Source of the DNA: Opitutia bacterium | Lineage (GTDB): Bacteria; Verrucomicrobiota; Verrucomicrobiae; Opitutales; UBA953 | Assembly (NCBI GenBank): GCA_004558035.1 | Contig: SFEJ01000018.1 | Span: 1 to 40,532, forward strand | Reading direction: 5' to 3' | Length of the DNA stretch: 40,532 nt | Part shown: piece after piece, positions 1 through 8,749 of the stretch | Position numbering within the stretch: position 1 is the first letter of the stretch | Layout of the letters: the number at the start of each line of letters is the position of its first letter | Made by a program: the position numbers and the translations under genes | The notes under the pieces: model-generated | What the model was told of the DNA's origin: nothing | Databases searched by the model: none | Seen by the model: the letters and a program-made list of their open reading frames with translations, nothing else

Positions 1-2196
1 GGAACGGGCACGGTTCGCGTTGACGCCGCGAATCTCACGACGACCGCCGCGCTGACGCTCGGCGAGAACGTCATCCTCGATTTGGGAAGCATTTCCGCTA
101 CGACGACTAAAACTATCTCGGGCACGGGAACGGTGAAGGTCGCCACTGGCTCAAATTTTATAGGGGTTTCGCTCGGCGCAGGCTTTACGGGAACGATTGA
201 GCATTCCGGAAATATCGATGCGAACACCTTCGCCGATAATCAGTATGCGAAGTACGTGCTTTCCTCCGGCAAGATGCGGAGCGGGGCCACGCTCATTAAT
301 ATCTCGAACGATATTTGTTTCGCGAATTATCAGATTGGCAACAACGACCAGAGCACTACCGACGTCAATTTCACGGGCGCGCTGACTCAGGCAGATGGAA
401 CGACGCTGACTATCGGCGGAAATGCCAAGACTACCGCCACATTCAGCGGCACGGCGAATCTTTCACGAGTCACTCTGTCTGCGGGCACGCTGACGATTTC
501 CGGCGACGGCGCGAAGAGCATCACGACGCTGACGCAGAACGCGGGAAAGCTGACGATCGGCGGCGCGGCGACGATTACGACGCTGACGGTGAGCGGCGGC
601 ACGACGACGTTTGCGAGCTCCTCACCCGTGAATATCACTACGGCGAATCTTAATAGCGGATCAACGAATCTTTCCTCCACAGGGACGACGAGTATCGGGA
701 GCCTGAGTATGAAAATCGGAGCGAGCGCCACGCAGACGTCCGGAATAGTGACGATCAGCGGCGACGTCCGGTTGCATACTTCAGATGCCGCTACAACGGA
801 AACCTACACGCTTTCAGGAGGCGTTCTGAACATCACCAAGACGGCGTCTCTTTCCATTGCGGCGGACACCACGACTGATCCTAACTACAATGCGTCAGCG
901 ATTCTCCTCGGCGTATGGAAGAACGGCAAGGGGCAACTCGCCGTCCAAGGCGGAACGCTGAATGTCCTGAACTCGCAGGTCGTCGTCGGCTTCGACAGCT
1001 CGGCGGAAGTGGCGATGTCCTCCGGCGAAATGAATGTGAAGGGCGTCGTGCTTTACGGGAAAATCCGGGACAAGACGTCGAAATTGACCGTGACCGGCGG
1101 GCGCCTGAACGTCGGTTCCGAGGGGTTGATTACGTCCACAGCTTCGTCTTCCAGGGCGAACAAGACGATTTCGATTTCCGACGCGACTGTCGGCTCGCTC
1201 GATTCGTGGAACGCCAACGGCTCGATCACGCTCGGCGGCACGGTGACGTTCGACACGACGAAGATGGTCGCCTCGACGACAGGCAAATCTTCGGCGGACG
1301 CGACGGATACGGAGGGAACGACGATTACGCTCAACGGTGTTCTCTCCGGCGACGGTGCGCTGAAGAAATCCGGCGCGGGAACGCTGACGCTGACGAACGC
1401 GAATCTCTATTCCGGCGGAACGACGATCGAGGGCGGCGTGCTCGTCGCGGGACACGCGAACGCGCTCGGCACGGCGAAGGGCGTCGAAGTGAAGAGCGGC
1501 GCGACGCTGAATCTCGGCACGACCGCCGTGACGGTCTTCGGGCTTTCCGGCGCGGGAGCGGTGGGTTTCGCCGGCGGCATGGAAAGCTCGACGCTGACGG
1601 TGAACGGCGGCGGAGTGTTCTCGGGAACGCTGACAAGCGTTTCTTTGGTCAAGCAGGGGGCGGATTCGACGCTGGAACTCAGCAATGTCCAAAATTGGAT
1701 TCCGTCCGCGACTGTCGAGTCCGGAACGTTGAGAATCGCGCCCGGCATGAGGGGAGATCCCGGTTCCAGTTATAGCAGTATGTTTACTGGGAGCGTTTCC
1801 GTCGCCGGCGGTGCGAAGTTGGAAATCGCTCCGAATCTTTCTGCGGATGACTCCACGGGGCTCAACGCGACGAGCGGCGTGACGTTTGCGGCGGGAGCAA
1901 GACTTTTCGTGGATGTGACGGGCGCGTCGGAAAACGACGTCTTGGCCATCATCACGTCGTCGGTGATTCAGTACAATAACGGCACGAAAAACGTGGGCCT
2001 CACTTCGGACAATCTCGATTCGTTCGTGAACGATTTCGTTACGCTGAAGGGCTGGAACGGTCTCGCGGACTGGTCTTATGTGAACGACAAGCTTTCCGTG
2101 ACGCTGACGATTCCGGAGCCGAGCGTGTTCGGCTTGTTGGCGGGTCTCGGGGCGCTTGCGCTCGCGGGAACGCGTCGTCGTCGCAGGAAAGCTTAA
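1..2196 (+). CDS. PEP-CTERM protein with autotransporter-type beta-strand repeats (5' end missing)
   Basis: The reading frame is open from base 1, so the N-terminus lies outside the window; the TTG at 82 is not a credible start. The visible 731 residues are a Gly/Thr/Ser-rich, repetitive beta-helix-like chain. One stretch near 1360-1480 (GAGTLTLTNANLYSGGTT, followed by an EGGVL-type strand) matches the autotransporter-associated beta-strand repeat. The C-terminus carries a PEP-CTERM signal: IPEPS, a hydrophobic helix, then an RRRRR cluster. In this family the tail is recognised by an exosortase, and the protein is processed and exported to the outer surface or exopolysaccharide matrix. No autotransporter barrel is seen. 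An adhesin or matrix role is inference; the family call is firm. It is followed by a strong terminator. Confidence 0.88.
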   Translation, partial: GTGTVRVDAANLTTTAALTLGENVILDLGSISATTTKTISGTGTVKVATGSNFIGVSLGAGFTGTIEHSGNIDANTFADNQYAKYVLSSGKMRSGATLINISNDICFANYQIGNNDQSTTDVNFTGALTQADGTTLTIGGNAKTTATFSGTANLSRVTLSAGTLTISGDGAKSITTLTQNAGKLTIGGAATITTLTVSGGTTTFASSSPVNITTANLNSGSTNLSSTGTTSIGSLSMKIGASATQTSGIVTISGDVRLHTSDAATTETYTLSGGVLNITKTASLSIAADTTTDPNYNASAILLGVWKNGKGQLAVQGGTLNVLNSQVVVGFDSSAEVAMSSGEMNVKGVVLYGKIRDKTSKLTVTGGRLNVGSEGLITSTASSSRANKTISISDATVGSLDSWNANGSITLGGTVTFDTTKMVASTTGKSSADATDTEGTTITLNGVLSGDGALKKSGAGTLTLTNANLYSGGTTIEGGVLVAGHANALGTAKGVEVKSGATLNLGTTAVTVFGLSGAGAVGFAGGMESSTLTVNGGGVFSGTLTSVSLVKQGADSTLELSNVQNWIPSATVESGTLRIAPGMRGDPGSSYSSMFTGSVSVAGGAKLEIAPNLSADDSTGLNATSGVTFAAGARLFVDVTGASENDVLAIITSSVIQYNNGTKNVGLTSDNLDSFVNDFVTLKGWNGLADWSYVNDKLSVTLTIPEPSVFGLLAGLGALALAGTRRRRRKA

Positions 2197-2294
2197 AGAG
2201 GCTTGGAGCTGAGAGAGGCGGGAACGCCGCTTCTCTCGGCTCTCCGCCCGAAGCTCTCATCCATTTTTTCATAGTGTGTGTTAGTTAGTGTGTG

Positions 2295-2329
2295 CGTCCC
2301 CGGGGAGAAATCCTCGGGGACGTTTTTTT
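2295..2329 (+). terminator. Rho-independent terminator after the PEP-CTERM gene
   Basis: A hairpin of about 12 bp (arms beginning CGTCCCCG and ending CGGGGACG, one G-T wobble, GAAA tetraloop) is followed directly by seven T residues. It lies about 100 bases past the stop codon. Confidence 0.88.
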
Positions 2330-2369
2330 ATGTGAGAGTCGGGGGTGCGACGTCCGCGGTGCGCGGGAA

Positions 2370-2480
2370 GGCAATTGCGCCCCTTCAGGGCGCGTCGGTT
2401 TGTTTTGCGGGTTCGTAGGGCTGCGCTCACGTTGCTCGCTTGCCCTACGCTGGGCAATCGTCGCCCCTTCGGGGCTTGGA
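2370..2480. repeat. REP-like cluster of three short hairpins
   Basis: Three GC-rich inverted repeats lie close together: GCGCCC/GGGCGC at 2377-2393, GTAGGGC/GCCCTAC at 2415-2448, and GCCCC/GGGGC at 2463-2475. Their layout resembles the composite palindromic REP elements associated with RAYT (IS200-like) transposases in Bacteroidota, Planctomycetota and Verrucomicrobiota. No transposase is present here, so this would be a non-autonomous copy. The rest of 2330-2690 shows no convincing gene, only low-value open frames. Confidence 0.55.
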
Positions 2481-2690
2481 AGTTTGTGCGGGAGGGATTT
2501 CGAGGAAGCGGCGGGAACGCCACCTCTCCCCTGAAAGAACTTCTTTTTACTTCCGGGACTTCCAGTGAAAATCTTCGCGGCTTGGCGTTTGAGAAATTTC
2601 GAGGGCAAGCGGGACGCTTACCCTCCTGTAAAAGTCCCTTCGTTCTCTTCTGTTCCTTCTCGGTTCAAAATTTGTGCGGCGGCTTTTGCG

Positions 2691-3644
2691 TCACACGGCT
2701 TCGAGGACGGTCTGCGGGGAGAGCTTCGCGAGATCGCCGTCGGGCGCGACGAGCACGCGGTTGCCGGGGCGCGAGAGCGGGAACGGTCCGTAGAGGCGGG
2801 GCGAAGTCGGCCCGAAAAGCCCGAGCACGGGAACGCCCATCGCCGCCGCGATGTGCATCGGTCCGCTGTCGTTCGTGACGCAACGTCGCGCGCGCGCGAT
2901 CAGCGCGATCACGTCCGCGAGGCGCGTCTTGCCCATCAGGTTCACGAAGCGCGGGTTCGCGTCCCACGCGGGATCGCTCCGCAGCTCGCTCTGTCCGACC
3001 CAGACGACGGGCGTCTTCGGGAAGCGTTCCAGCAGCAGGGGCGTCAGGGCGACGAAGCCCTTCCATTCTTTTTCGGCGCGGCGCGAATCGGGGAAAAGCA
3101 GAATCGGCGCCTCGTCCGTTCCCGTCTCGGCGAGGCGTTCGGCGACGGCGTCGGAGAGCTTTGCGGCGGGGAATTCGACCTTGCCTCGCGGCTCCGCGGG
3201 CAGTCCGAGCTTCGGGAGAAACTGCAGCAGGATTTCCACGGCGTGCGCGTTTTTGAAGCCTGCCGCGGGTTCTCCCGCGAGTTCGCGGAAGCAGAGCCGC
3301 GAGCCCTCGCGTCCGTCGCCGCGGCCGATTTTTCTCGGCGCGCGCGCGCAGATCGCCCAGAACGCCGAGCGCGCGAGTCCCTGCATGTCGAGCACGAGGT
3401 CGAAGCGTTCCCGCCTCAGCCGCATGCCGGTTTCCCAGATGCCTCGGAGGCCTCTGCCGCGCTCGAAGACGATCGTGCGGTCCACCGTCGCGCACACGTT
3501 CAGCAGCGGCTCGAAGATGTCGCGCACGAGCCAGGTGATTTCGACGTTCCCGCGGCCGCGGCTTTCGCGCAGCGTTTCGACGACCTGCAGCGCGTGGAGA
3601 ATGTCGCCGAGCGACGAGGGTTTGATGACGAGAATTTTTTCCAT
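2691..3644 (-). CDS. glycosyltransferase family 9 (ADP-heptose:LPS heptosyltransferase-like)
   Basis: This 317-residue protein is a GT-B fold family 9 transferase, predicted to add heptose to the inner core of lipopolysaccharide on the cytoplasmic face of the inner membrane. The N-terminus MEKILVIKPSSLGDILHAL is the family signature, and the C-terminal half has the donor-binding motif TNDSGPMHIAAAMGVPVLG near residue 258, followed by FGPTSP. I chose the ATG at 3644 because it begins exactly at this signature; upstream in-frame ATGs at 3662 and 3689 would add residues unlike the family. No clear Shine-Dalgarno is visible. It is separated from the upstream acetolactate synthase gene by a terminator, so it probably has its own promoter. 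WaaF, WaaC and WaaQ cannot be told apart here. Confidence 0.88.
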   Translation of the reverse strand: MEKILVIKPSSLGDILHALQVVETLRESRGRGNVEITWLVRDIFEPLLNVCATVDRTIVFERGRGLRGIWETGMRLRRERFDLVLDMQGLARSAFWAICARAPRKIGRGDGREGSRLCFRELAGEPAAGFKNAHAVEILLQFLPKLGLPAEPRGKVEFPAAKLSDAVAERLAETGTDEAPILLFPDSRRAEKEWKGFVALTPLLLERFPKTPVVWVGQSELRSDPAWDANPRFVNLMGKTRLADVIALIARARRCVTNDSGPMHIAAAMGVPVLGLFGPTSPRLYGPFPLSRPGNRVLVAPDGDLAKLSPQTVLEAV

Positions 3645-3690
3645 GGCGGATTCTGCGTTCATTTGAACGTAAAAGCCGCGTTCCCGCAAA

Positions 3691-3724
3691 ACGAAAAACC
3701 GCCGGAGGAACCGGCGGTTTTCTT
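3691..3724 (-). terminator. Terminator after the acetolactate synthase gene
   Basis: A perfect 11-bp inverted repeat (AAAACCGCCGG/CCGGCGGTTTT, 5-base loop) at 3695-3721 gives a T run on either strand. It lies 30 bases past the acetolactate synthase stop and before the heptosyltransferase start. Confidence 0.85.
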
Positions 3725-3750
3725 CGCGGCGTTCCCGCGGGAACGTCCGT

Positions 3751-5598
3751 TCACTTGATCTGCCAGGGGCACTTGCCGCACTGGCGGCAGGCGTCCACCT
3801 TCTGCGTCGTCATGATGTCGAGCGCGGAGCATTTCTGCGGGATGAACGGCAGGACGTGCGGCCCGTAGGGGACGACGACGTCGAGCACGAAGGGTCCGGG
3901 CGTGTCGAGCATTTCGCGGACGGCGTCGCGGAGCTCCTCGCGTTTCATCACGCGGCGTCCCTTGACGCCGAAGCCCTTGGCGATCGTCACGAAGTCCGGG
4001 TAGAGCCCGCCGGGATTGTCGGGCGATCCGACGTTGTTCACGTCGCCGAGCAGGGTCTGCCCGCGGTTGGATCCGTAGAAGCAGTCTTCCCACTGCGCGA
4101 CCATGCCGAGGTGCTGGTTGTTGAGAATCATCGTTTTGACGGCGAGCTTTTCGATCGCCATCGTGCCGAGTTCCTGAATGTTCATCAGCACGGAGCCGTC
4201 GCCGTCCACGTTGACGACGGTCTTGTCCGGATGCGCCGCGGCGACGCCGCACGCGGCCGCGAAGCCGAAGCCCATCGTTCCCGCGCCGAGCGAGGAGATG
4301 AACGTGCGCGGCTTGTTGAACTTGTAATACTGCGGCGTCCACATCTGGTGCTGGCCGACGCCCGTGCAGACGATCGCCTCGCCCTTCGTCTCTTCGTAGA
4401 GCGTCTCGACCGCCTCCTGCGGGAGAATGTGCGGGCAGTCGCCGCGGTCGTAGCGGAACGGGAAGCCGTGCTCCTTCTTCCAGCCGTCGATGGTCGCGTA
4501 CCACGCGGAAAGGTCGGGCTTGCGGAAGCCCGTGCGTTTGATGAGGTCGATGAGGCGCGTGAGCGCGTCGTGCAGCTCGCCCTCGATCGGGAACTGCACC
4601 TTCTTGTTCTTGTTGTGCTCGGAGCGGTCGATGTCGAAATGGACGATCGTGGCGTTGGGCGCGAATTTTTCGACCGTTCCCGTGATGCGGTCGTCGAAGC
4701 GCGCGCCCATCGCGATGAGCAGGTCGGAATAATAGACCGCCCAGTTGCCGACGACGGTGCCGTGCATGCCGAACCAGTAGAGCGACTGCGGATCTTCCGC
4801 CGGGAACGCGCCGACGCCCATCAGCGTCGAGGCGACGGGAATGCCCGTGAGGCGCGCGAACTCGCGCAGCAGCTCGGAGGATTCGGACGAGATCACGCCG
4901 CCGCCGATGTAGAGCACGGGCTTCTTCGCCGAGGCGATGAGGTCGAGCACGAGCTTCAGCTCGTCGTCCATCGCGTGCAGCTTGCCGGGAATGCGCGGCG
5001 CGAGGTCGTCCGTCGAGGCGGGGAACTGCGGCACGAACATCGCCTGCTGCACGTCCTTCGGAATGTCCACGACGACGGGACCGGGGCGGCCGCTCGTCGC
5101 GATCTTGAACGCGCGGAACATCACGCGCGGCAAGTCCTCCGCCTTCAGCACGAGGAAGCTGTGCTTCACGACGGGCAGCGTCATGCCGTAGAAGTCCGTC
5201 TCCTGAAACGCCTGCTTGCCGATGAACTGCGAGAAGACCTGCCCCGTGATGAAGACGACGGGGATGCTGTCCATGAACGCGTCGGCGATCGTCGTGACGA
5301 GATTCGTCGCGCCCGGTCCGCTCGTCGCGAAGCACACGCCGCATTTGCCCGTGGAACGCGCGTAGCCGCCCGCCATGAAGCCGCCGCCCTGTTCGTGGCG
5401 CGGCAGAATCGTGCGGATCTTCGTCGAGCGCGTGAGCGCCTGATTGAGCTCGATCGCCGAGCCGCCCGGATACGCGAAAACCGTGTCCACGCCCAGCTTT
5501 TCAAGGCAACGGACGACGACGTCCGCGCCGCGCATGGGCGTTCCCGCGGGAACGGATTTTTCGTTGATGAACTTGGGTTTTTCGGAATCTTGACTCAT
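3751..5598 (-). CDS. ilvB: acetolactate synthase large subunit
   Basis: This is a thiamine-diphosphate enzyme of 615 residues that condenses pyruvate with pyruvate or 2-oxobutyrate in valine, leucine and isoleucine synthesis. The N-terminal TPP domain has FAYPGGSAIELNQAL and the catalytic Glu in RHEQGGGF near residue 67. The C-terminal domain has the metal and diphosphate motif GDGSVLMN near 464, ending in NN. The length fits the family (about 560-620). Two oddities: no ilvN regulatory subunit or other ilv gene adjoins it, and the last 20 residues form a Cys-rich tail with CRQCGKCPW that is not usual for the family. Start at 5598 is the first ATG and gives a normal N-terminus. Other pyruvate-dependent TPP enzymes (oxalyl-CoA decarboxylase, glyoxylate carboligase) fit less well. 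Confidence 0.9.
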   Translation of the reverse strand: MSQDSEKPKFINEKSVPAGTPMRGADVVVRCLEKLGVDTVFAYPGGSAIELNQALTRSTKIRTILPRHEQGGGFMAGGYARSTGKCGVCFATSGPGATNLVTTIADAFMDSIPVVFITGQVFSQFIGKQAFQETDFYGMTLPVVKHSFLVLKAEDLPRVMFRAFKIATSGRPGPVVVDIPKDVQQAMFVPQFPASTDDLAPRIPGKLHAMDDELKLVLDLIASAKKPVLYIGGGVISSESSELLREFARLTGIPVASTLMGVGAFPAEDPQSLYWFGMHGTVVGNWAVYYSDLLIAMGARFDDRITGTVEKFAPNATIVHFDIDRSEHNKNKKVQFPIEGELHDALTRLIDLIKRTGFRKPDLSAWYATIDGWKKEHGFPFRYDRGDCPHILPQEAVETLYEETKGEAIVCTGVGQHQMWTPQYYKFNKPRTFISSLGAGTMGFGFAAACGVAAAHPDKTVVNVDGDGSVLMNIQELGTMAIEKLAVKTMILNNQHLGMVAQWEDCFYGSNRGQTLLGDVNNVGSPDNPGGLYPDFVTIAKGFGVKGRRVMKREELRDAVREMLDTPGPFVLDVVVPYGPHVLPFIPQKCSALDIMTTQKVDACRQCGKCPWQIK

Positions 5599-5714
5599 GA
5601 CGAATTATTTTGAAAGGGGAGATTTTAAGCTTTTCCCGGCCCCGGCGCAAGCGCGTAGGCGTGCGCGGGCGGGCGCGCTCTCCGCGTCCGCGCGGGAACG
5701 GCGGAACGCGCGCG

Positions 5715-6536
5715 TCAGATTATTTTTTCGCCGCGGGCCCGAAGGGCGCGGAGCGAGAGCGCGTCGGAGCGCTTGGCGAGGCGGCAGCCGTGCTCGTCGA
5801 GCACGAGCGGCGCGTGCGCCCACGCGGGAACGGCGGCGCCGAGCGCGCGGTAGATCAGGATCTGCCGCGCCGTCGATTTCAGCAGATCCGCGCCGCGCAC
5901 GACTTCCGTGATTCCCATGCGGACGTCGTCGGCGACGACGGCGAGCTCGTACGCGGGAACGCCGTCGCGCCGCCACACGACGAAATCGCCGAAATCCTCT
6001 CCCGCGACGAAGCGCTGCGGCCCCTGGAGCGCGTCGAAGAACTCGATCGCCTCGCCGTCGGGCACGCGGAAGCGCCAGTTGTAATCGCCGGGCGCGTCGA
6101 GCTCCGTTCCCGTGCCCGCGGGCGGGCGCCATTCGGGCGGAAAGATCGGCTCGGCTGTCTCGTCCTCCGCGTGCGGCGCGCGCGCGGCGGCGGCGACGTC
6201 CTTGCGGGAACGGCGGCAGGGATAAATCGCGCCGGCGTTCTTCAGGCGTTCCCAGATTTTCAGAAAATACGGCAGGTTTTCGGACTGCACGTAGGGCGCG
6301 CACGGTCCGCCGACGTCGGGGCCTTCGTCCCACGCGATTCCGAGCAGGCGCAGGTCCTCGATCGCGGCGTCGGCGAACTCCTTTCTGCAGCGCAGCGTAT
6401 CCAGATCCTCGATGCGCAGGACGAGCGTTCCCGCGGCTTCGCGGCAGCGACGCGCGGCGAGCGCGAACGTCCGCGCGTGCCCGAGATGGAGCAGCCCGGT
6501 CGGCGTCGGGGCGATTCTGCCGCGGTAGGTCGCCAT
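5715..6536 (-). CDS. gluQ: glutamyl-Q tRNA(Asp) synthetase
   Basis: This 273-residue protein is a shortened glutamyl-tRNA synthetase catalytic core, which in the GluQ family attaches glutamate to queuosine in the anticodon loop of tRNA-Asp. The class I signatures are present: HLGH at residues 17-20 (HIGH) and LAKRSDALS near 245 (KMSKS-like). There is no anticodon-binding domain, which separates it from GltX. The zinc site of typical GluQ enzymes is poorly conserved: only one Cys is seen in IYPCRRSRKD where a Cys-x-Cys pair is usual, so it may be metal-free. The start lies 10 bases after the ruvC stop, so the two genes are probably cotranscribed. Confidence 0.88.
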   Translation of the reverse strand: MATYRGRIAPTPTGLLHLGHARTFALAARRCREAAGTLVLRIEDLDTLRCRKEFADAAIEDLRLLGIAWDEGPDVGGPCAPYVQSENLPYFLKIWERLKNAGAIYPCRRSRKDVAAAARAPHAEDETAEPIFPPEWRPPAGTGTELDAPGDYNWRFRVPDGEAIEFFDALQGPQRFVAGEDFGDFVVWRRDGVPAYELAVVADDVRMGITEVVRGADLLKSTARQILIYRALGAAVPAWAHAPLVLDEHGCRLAKRSDALSLRALRARGEKII

Positions 6537-6546
6537 GGCGTCTTCG

Positions 6547-7200
6547 TCAGCCGCGCGGCGGCGGCGTTTCGCGGAACGTGTAGGCGTGGCAGAGCGCGGC
6601 GGCGGCGGCGTCGGACTCGTCGAACGGGAGCGATTCGGTGAGGCGGAGAATCTGCTTCGTCATGCCCGCGACCTGCGCTTTGCCCGCGCGCCCGAAGCCG
6701 ACGACCGCCTGCTTGATGCGCAGCGGCGGGTATTCGAAGATCGGGATGCCGATCACGTTCGCGGCGGCGATCGCCGCGCCGCGCGCCGCGCCCAGCACCT
6801 GCGCGACCTTGAAGTTGTTGACGTAGATCGTCTCTTCGAGCGATACGTGGCGCACGGGATATTCGTAGCAGCAGTCGGAGCAGAGCTTGTAGATTTCGCC
6901 GAGGCAGTCCGCGAACGGCAGCTCGCGGGCGAGCCGGAGCGTGCGCGAAAAATGCAGCCTGGGCTCGCTCCCGCGCGCGAATTCGACGACGGCGAAGCCG
7001 CTCCCGCGCAGGCTCGGGTCGACGCCGAGCACGAAGCCTTCGAAGGGCGTCCGCGCGCCGGGAAGCGCCGGCGCGGAGCGCGCGCGGCTGCGGCTTTCGG
7101 GAAGGCGGTCCACGAGATTCGTGCGCGGCGAGGCGGCGTTTCCGCTGGGCTTGCCGCCGCCGAGGAGCTTCTGCGTCCAGAGACTGCGCGAGGTCGCCAT
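6547..7200 (-). CDS. ruvC: Holliday junction resolvase RuvC
   Basis: RuvC is the RNase H-fold endonuclease that cuts Holliday junctions during recombinational repair, acting with RuvAB. The acidic residues are visible: Asp in GVDPSLRGSG near residue 60, Glu in SLEETIYVNN near 120, and Asp in DESDAAAAALCHAY near 195. At 217 residues it is longer than usual (about 170) because about 50 Arg/Ser-rich residues precede the catalytic core. An open frame continues upstream to 8265, but that region is antisense shadow of the prenyl synthase gene, so I start at the ATG at 7200 (MATSRSLWTQKL). A later start would remove the extension, but I see no better one. ruvA and ruvB are not in the window. Confidence 0.88.
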   Translation of the reverse strand: MATSRSLWTQKLLGGGKPSGNAASPRTNLVDRLPESRSRARSAPALPGARTPFEGFVLGVDPSLRGSGFAVVEFARGSEPRLHFSRTLRLARELPFADCLGEIYKLCSDCCYEYPVRHVSLEETIYVNNFKVAQVLGAARGAAIAAANVIGIPIFEYPPLRIKQAVVGFGRAGKAQVAGMTKQILRLTESLPFDESDAAAAALCHAYTFRETPPPRG

Positions 7201-7259
7201 GTCTTTTTCGTGTAATTGAATTTCGGATGCGTTTCGCGCGCGTCGCGTTCCCGCCCGCG

Positions 7260-8138
7260 TCAGCGGACGCGCTCCGCCATCGCGCGGATGATGCCGACGA
7301 GGAACTCCGTGTTCCCGCCGAGCTTTTCGCAGGCGGCGACGGCGCGCTCGGAAAGCTCCCGCGCGCGTTCCCGCGATTTTTCCATGCCGTGGAAGCGCGG
7401 ATACGTCAGCTTGCGGTTGCCGACGTCGGCGCGCACGGGCTTGCCCATCGTTTCGGCGTCGCTGGTCTCGTCGAGCACGTCGTCGACGATCTGAAAGGCG
7501 ACGCCGACGTCGCGGCCGATTCCGCGCGCGGCGGCGACGGCTTCGGCGGGCGCGTTCCCGAGGCGGAATCCCATCTCCACCGCGGCGGAAATCAGTGCGG
7601 CGGTCTTGTTTTCGTGGATGAAGTCGAGGCGCTCGGCGGAAGCCTCGCCGCGCTCGCCGAGCATGTCCTCCACCTGGCCGCCGATGAGCCGGCGGGAGCC
7701 CGCGGCGTCGCCGAGCGCGCGGACGAGCGCGACGGCGAGCTCCGGCTTCGACGCGTAGGCGTCGGCGAGCAGCGTCAGCGCGTGCGTGAGCAGCGCGTCG
7801 CCGGCGAGGAGCGCGAGCGGTTCGTCGAACTGCCTGTGGCAGGTGGGCTTGCCGCGGCGCAGGTCGGAATCGTCCATGCACGGCAGGTCGTCGTGAATCA
7901 GCGAATACGTGTGCAGGCACTCGATCGCGACGGCGGCGGGCAGCGGATCGTTGTCGGACGGGAACGCCTCGAACGCCGCGAGCAGGAGCACGGGGCGGAC
8001 GCGTTTCCCGCCGGCGCGCAGGCTGTAGAGCATCGCGCGGTGAATCGGCGCGGGGCGCGCGTCCTCCGCGGGAACGTGAAGCGCGAACGCTGCTTCGACG
8101 CGCGCGGCGCATTGTCTGATTTTTTCCGAAATCGTCAT
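7260..8138 (-). CDS. polyprenyl diphosphate synthase (farnesyl/geranylgeranyl type)
   Basis: This trans-prenyltransferase of 292 residues condenses isopentenyl diphosphate with allylic diphosphates to make C15-C20 precursors of quinones, carotenoids or undecaprenyl carriers. The first Asp-rich motif is IHDDLPCMDD near residue 83, the bacterial type with two extra residues. The second is FQIVDDVLDE near 218. GGKRVRP and GGQVEDM are also present. I prefer the ATG at 8138 (MTISEKIRQCAARVEAAF), which begins where family members begin; an ATG at 8180 would add 14 atypical residues. The gene lies 59 bases upstream of ruvC on the same strand. Dxr, encoded at 31.8 kb, supplies the same pathway. Chain length cannot be read with confidence. 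Confidence 0.88.
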   Translation of the reverse strand: MTISEKIRQCAARVEAAFALHVPAEDARPAPIHRAMLYSLRAGGKRVRPVLLLAAFEAFPSDNDPLPAAVAIECLHTYSLIHDDLPCMDDSDLRRGKPTCHRQFDEPLALLAGDALLTHALTLLADAYASKPELAVALVRALGDAAGSRRLIGGQVEDMLGERGEASAERLDFIHENKTAALISAAVEMGFRLGNAPAEAVAAARGIGRDVGVAFQIVDDVLDETSDAETMGKPVRADVGNRKLTYPRFHGMEKSRERARELSERAVAACEKLGGNTEFLVGIIRAMAERVR

Positions 8139-8258
8139 GCCCGTTATGGAAGCACGAAACGCGCGGCTTGTGAACGGCAAACCGCGCGGAAAGCGACGAA
8201 AAGCGCCGCGGAAAAAAATTTTGCCGTTCCCGCGAAAAAAGGTTGTGATGGCGCGACC

Positions 8259-8723
8259 ATGGCAAAAGTAGATTTGGACATTTTACAGCTCGTGCTCACG
8301 CGCAACAAGGTGGACGCGCGCATGACGGCGAAGATCATTTCCGAGATCCAGGAGGAGATCAAGCTCGAGCAGCTCGAGAACAAGGAGAACAAGGTTCCCG
8401 CCGCGAAGAAGAAGTTCGTCTTCGTCGCGTGCGATCCCGAAGGCGCGCTCGACGGCGTCGAGCTCACGGGCTACGTCGTGCAGATTCCCGAGGAGGACAG
8501 CGAGTTCACCGCGACCGAAAAGATCATCGTCGCCGCCTACGAATACAACCGCACGCGCAAAGGCCGCCGCAACCCCGTGAAGAGCATTTCCGAAGCGTGC
8601 GAGTTCGTTCCCGCCAAGTTCTTCAAGGACCAGAACGTCTGGGTGAAGAACAAGGAGGCGGCGTTCCTGCTGCCGACGGACAACGTGATTCCGACCGAGA
8701 CGAAGGAAAAGCCTTTCGAGTGA
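8259..8723 (+). CDS. conserved-looking hypothetical protein, 154 aa
   Basis: I do not recognise a family. It is a soluble protein with no signal peptide or membrane segment. The first 50 residues are charged and helical (LEQLENKENK), possibly a short coiled coil. They are followed by a beta-rich segment KKKFVFVACDPEG and a basic middle NRTRKGRRNPVKS. It is rich in Lys and Glu. The ATG at 8259 has a purine run (AAAAAAGG) 13 bases upstream. A large open frame extends upstream to 7227 but is antisense to the prenyl synthase, so the start is placed after that gene. It is divergent from the prenyl synthase with 120 bases between them. Codon bias like its neighbours supports a real gene. Confidence 0.7.
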   Translation: MAKVDLDILQLVLTRNKVDARMTAKIISEIQEEIKLEQLENKENKVPAAKKKFVFVACDPEGALDGVELTGYVVQIPEEDSEFTATEKIIVAAYEYNRTRKGRRNPVKSISEACEFVPAKFFKDQNVWVKNKEAAFLLPTDNVIPTETKEKPFE

Positions 8724-8749
8724 GCGCGCACGCGTTCCCGCGCGAGAGA

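Noticed and set aside
2845..3660. Plus-strand frames over the heptosyltransferase
   Set aside because: No start context or domain; the minus strand encodes a clear GT9 protein.
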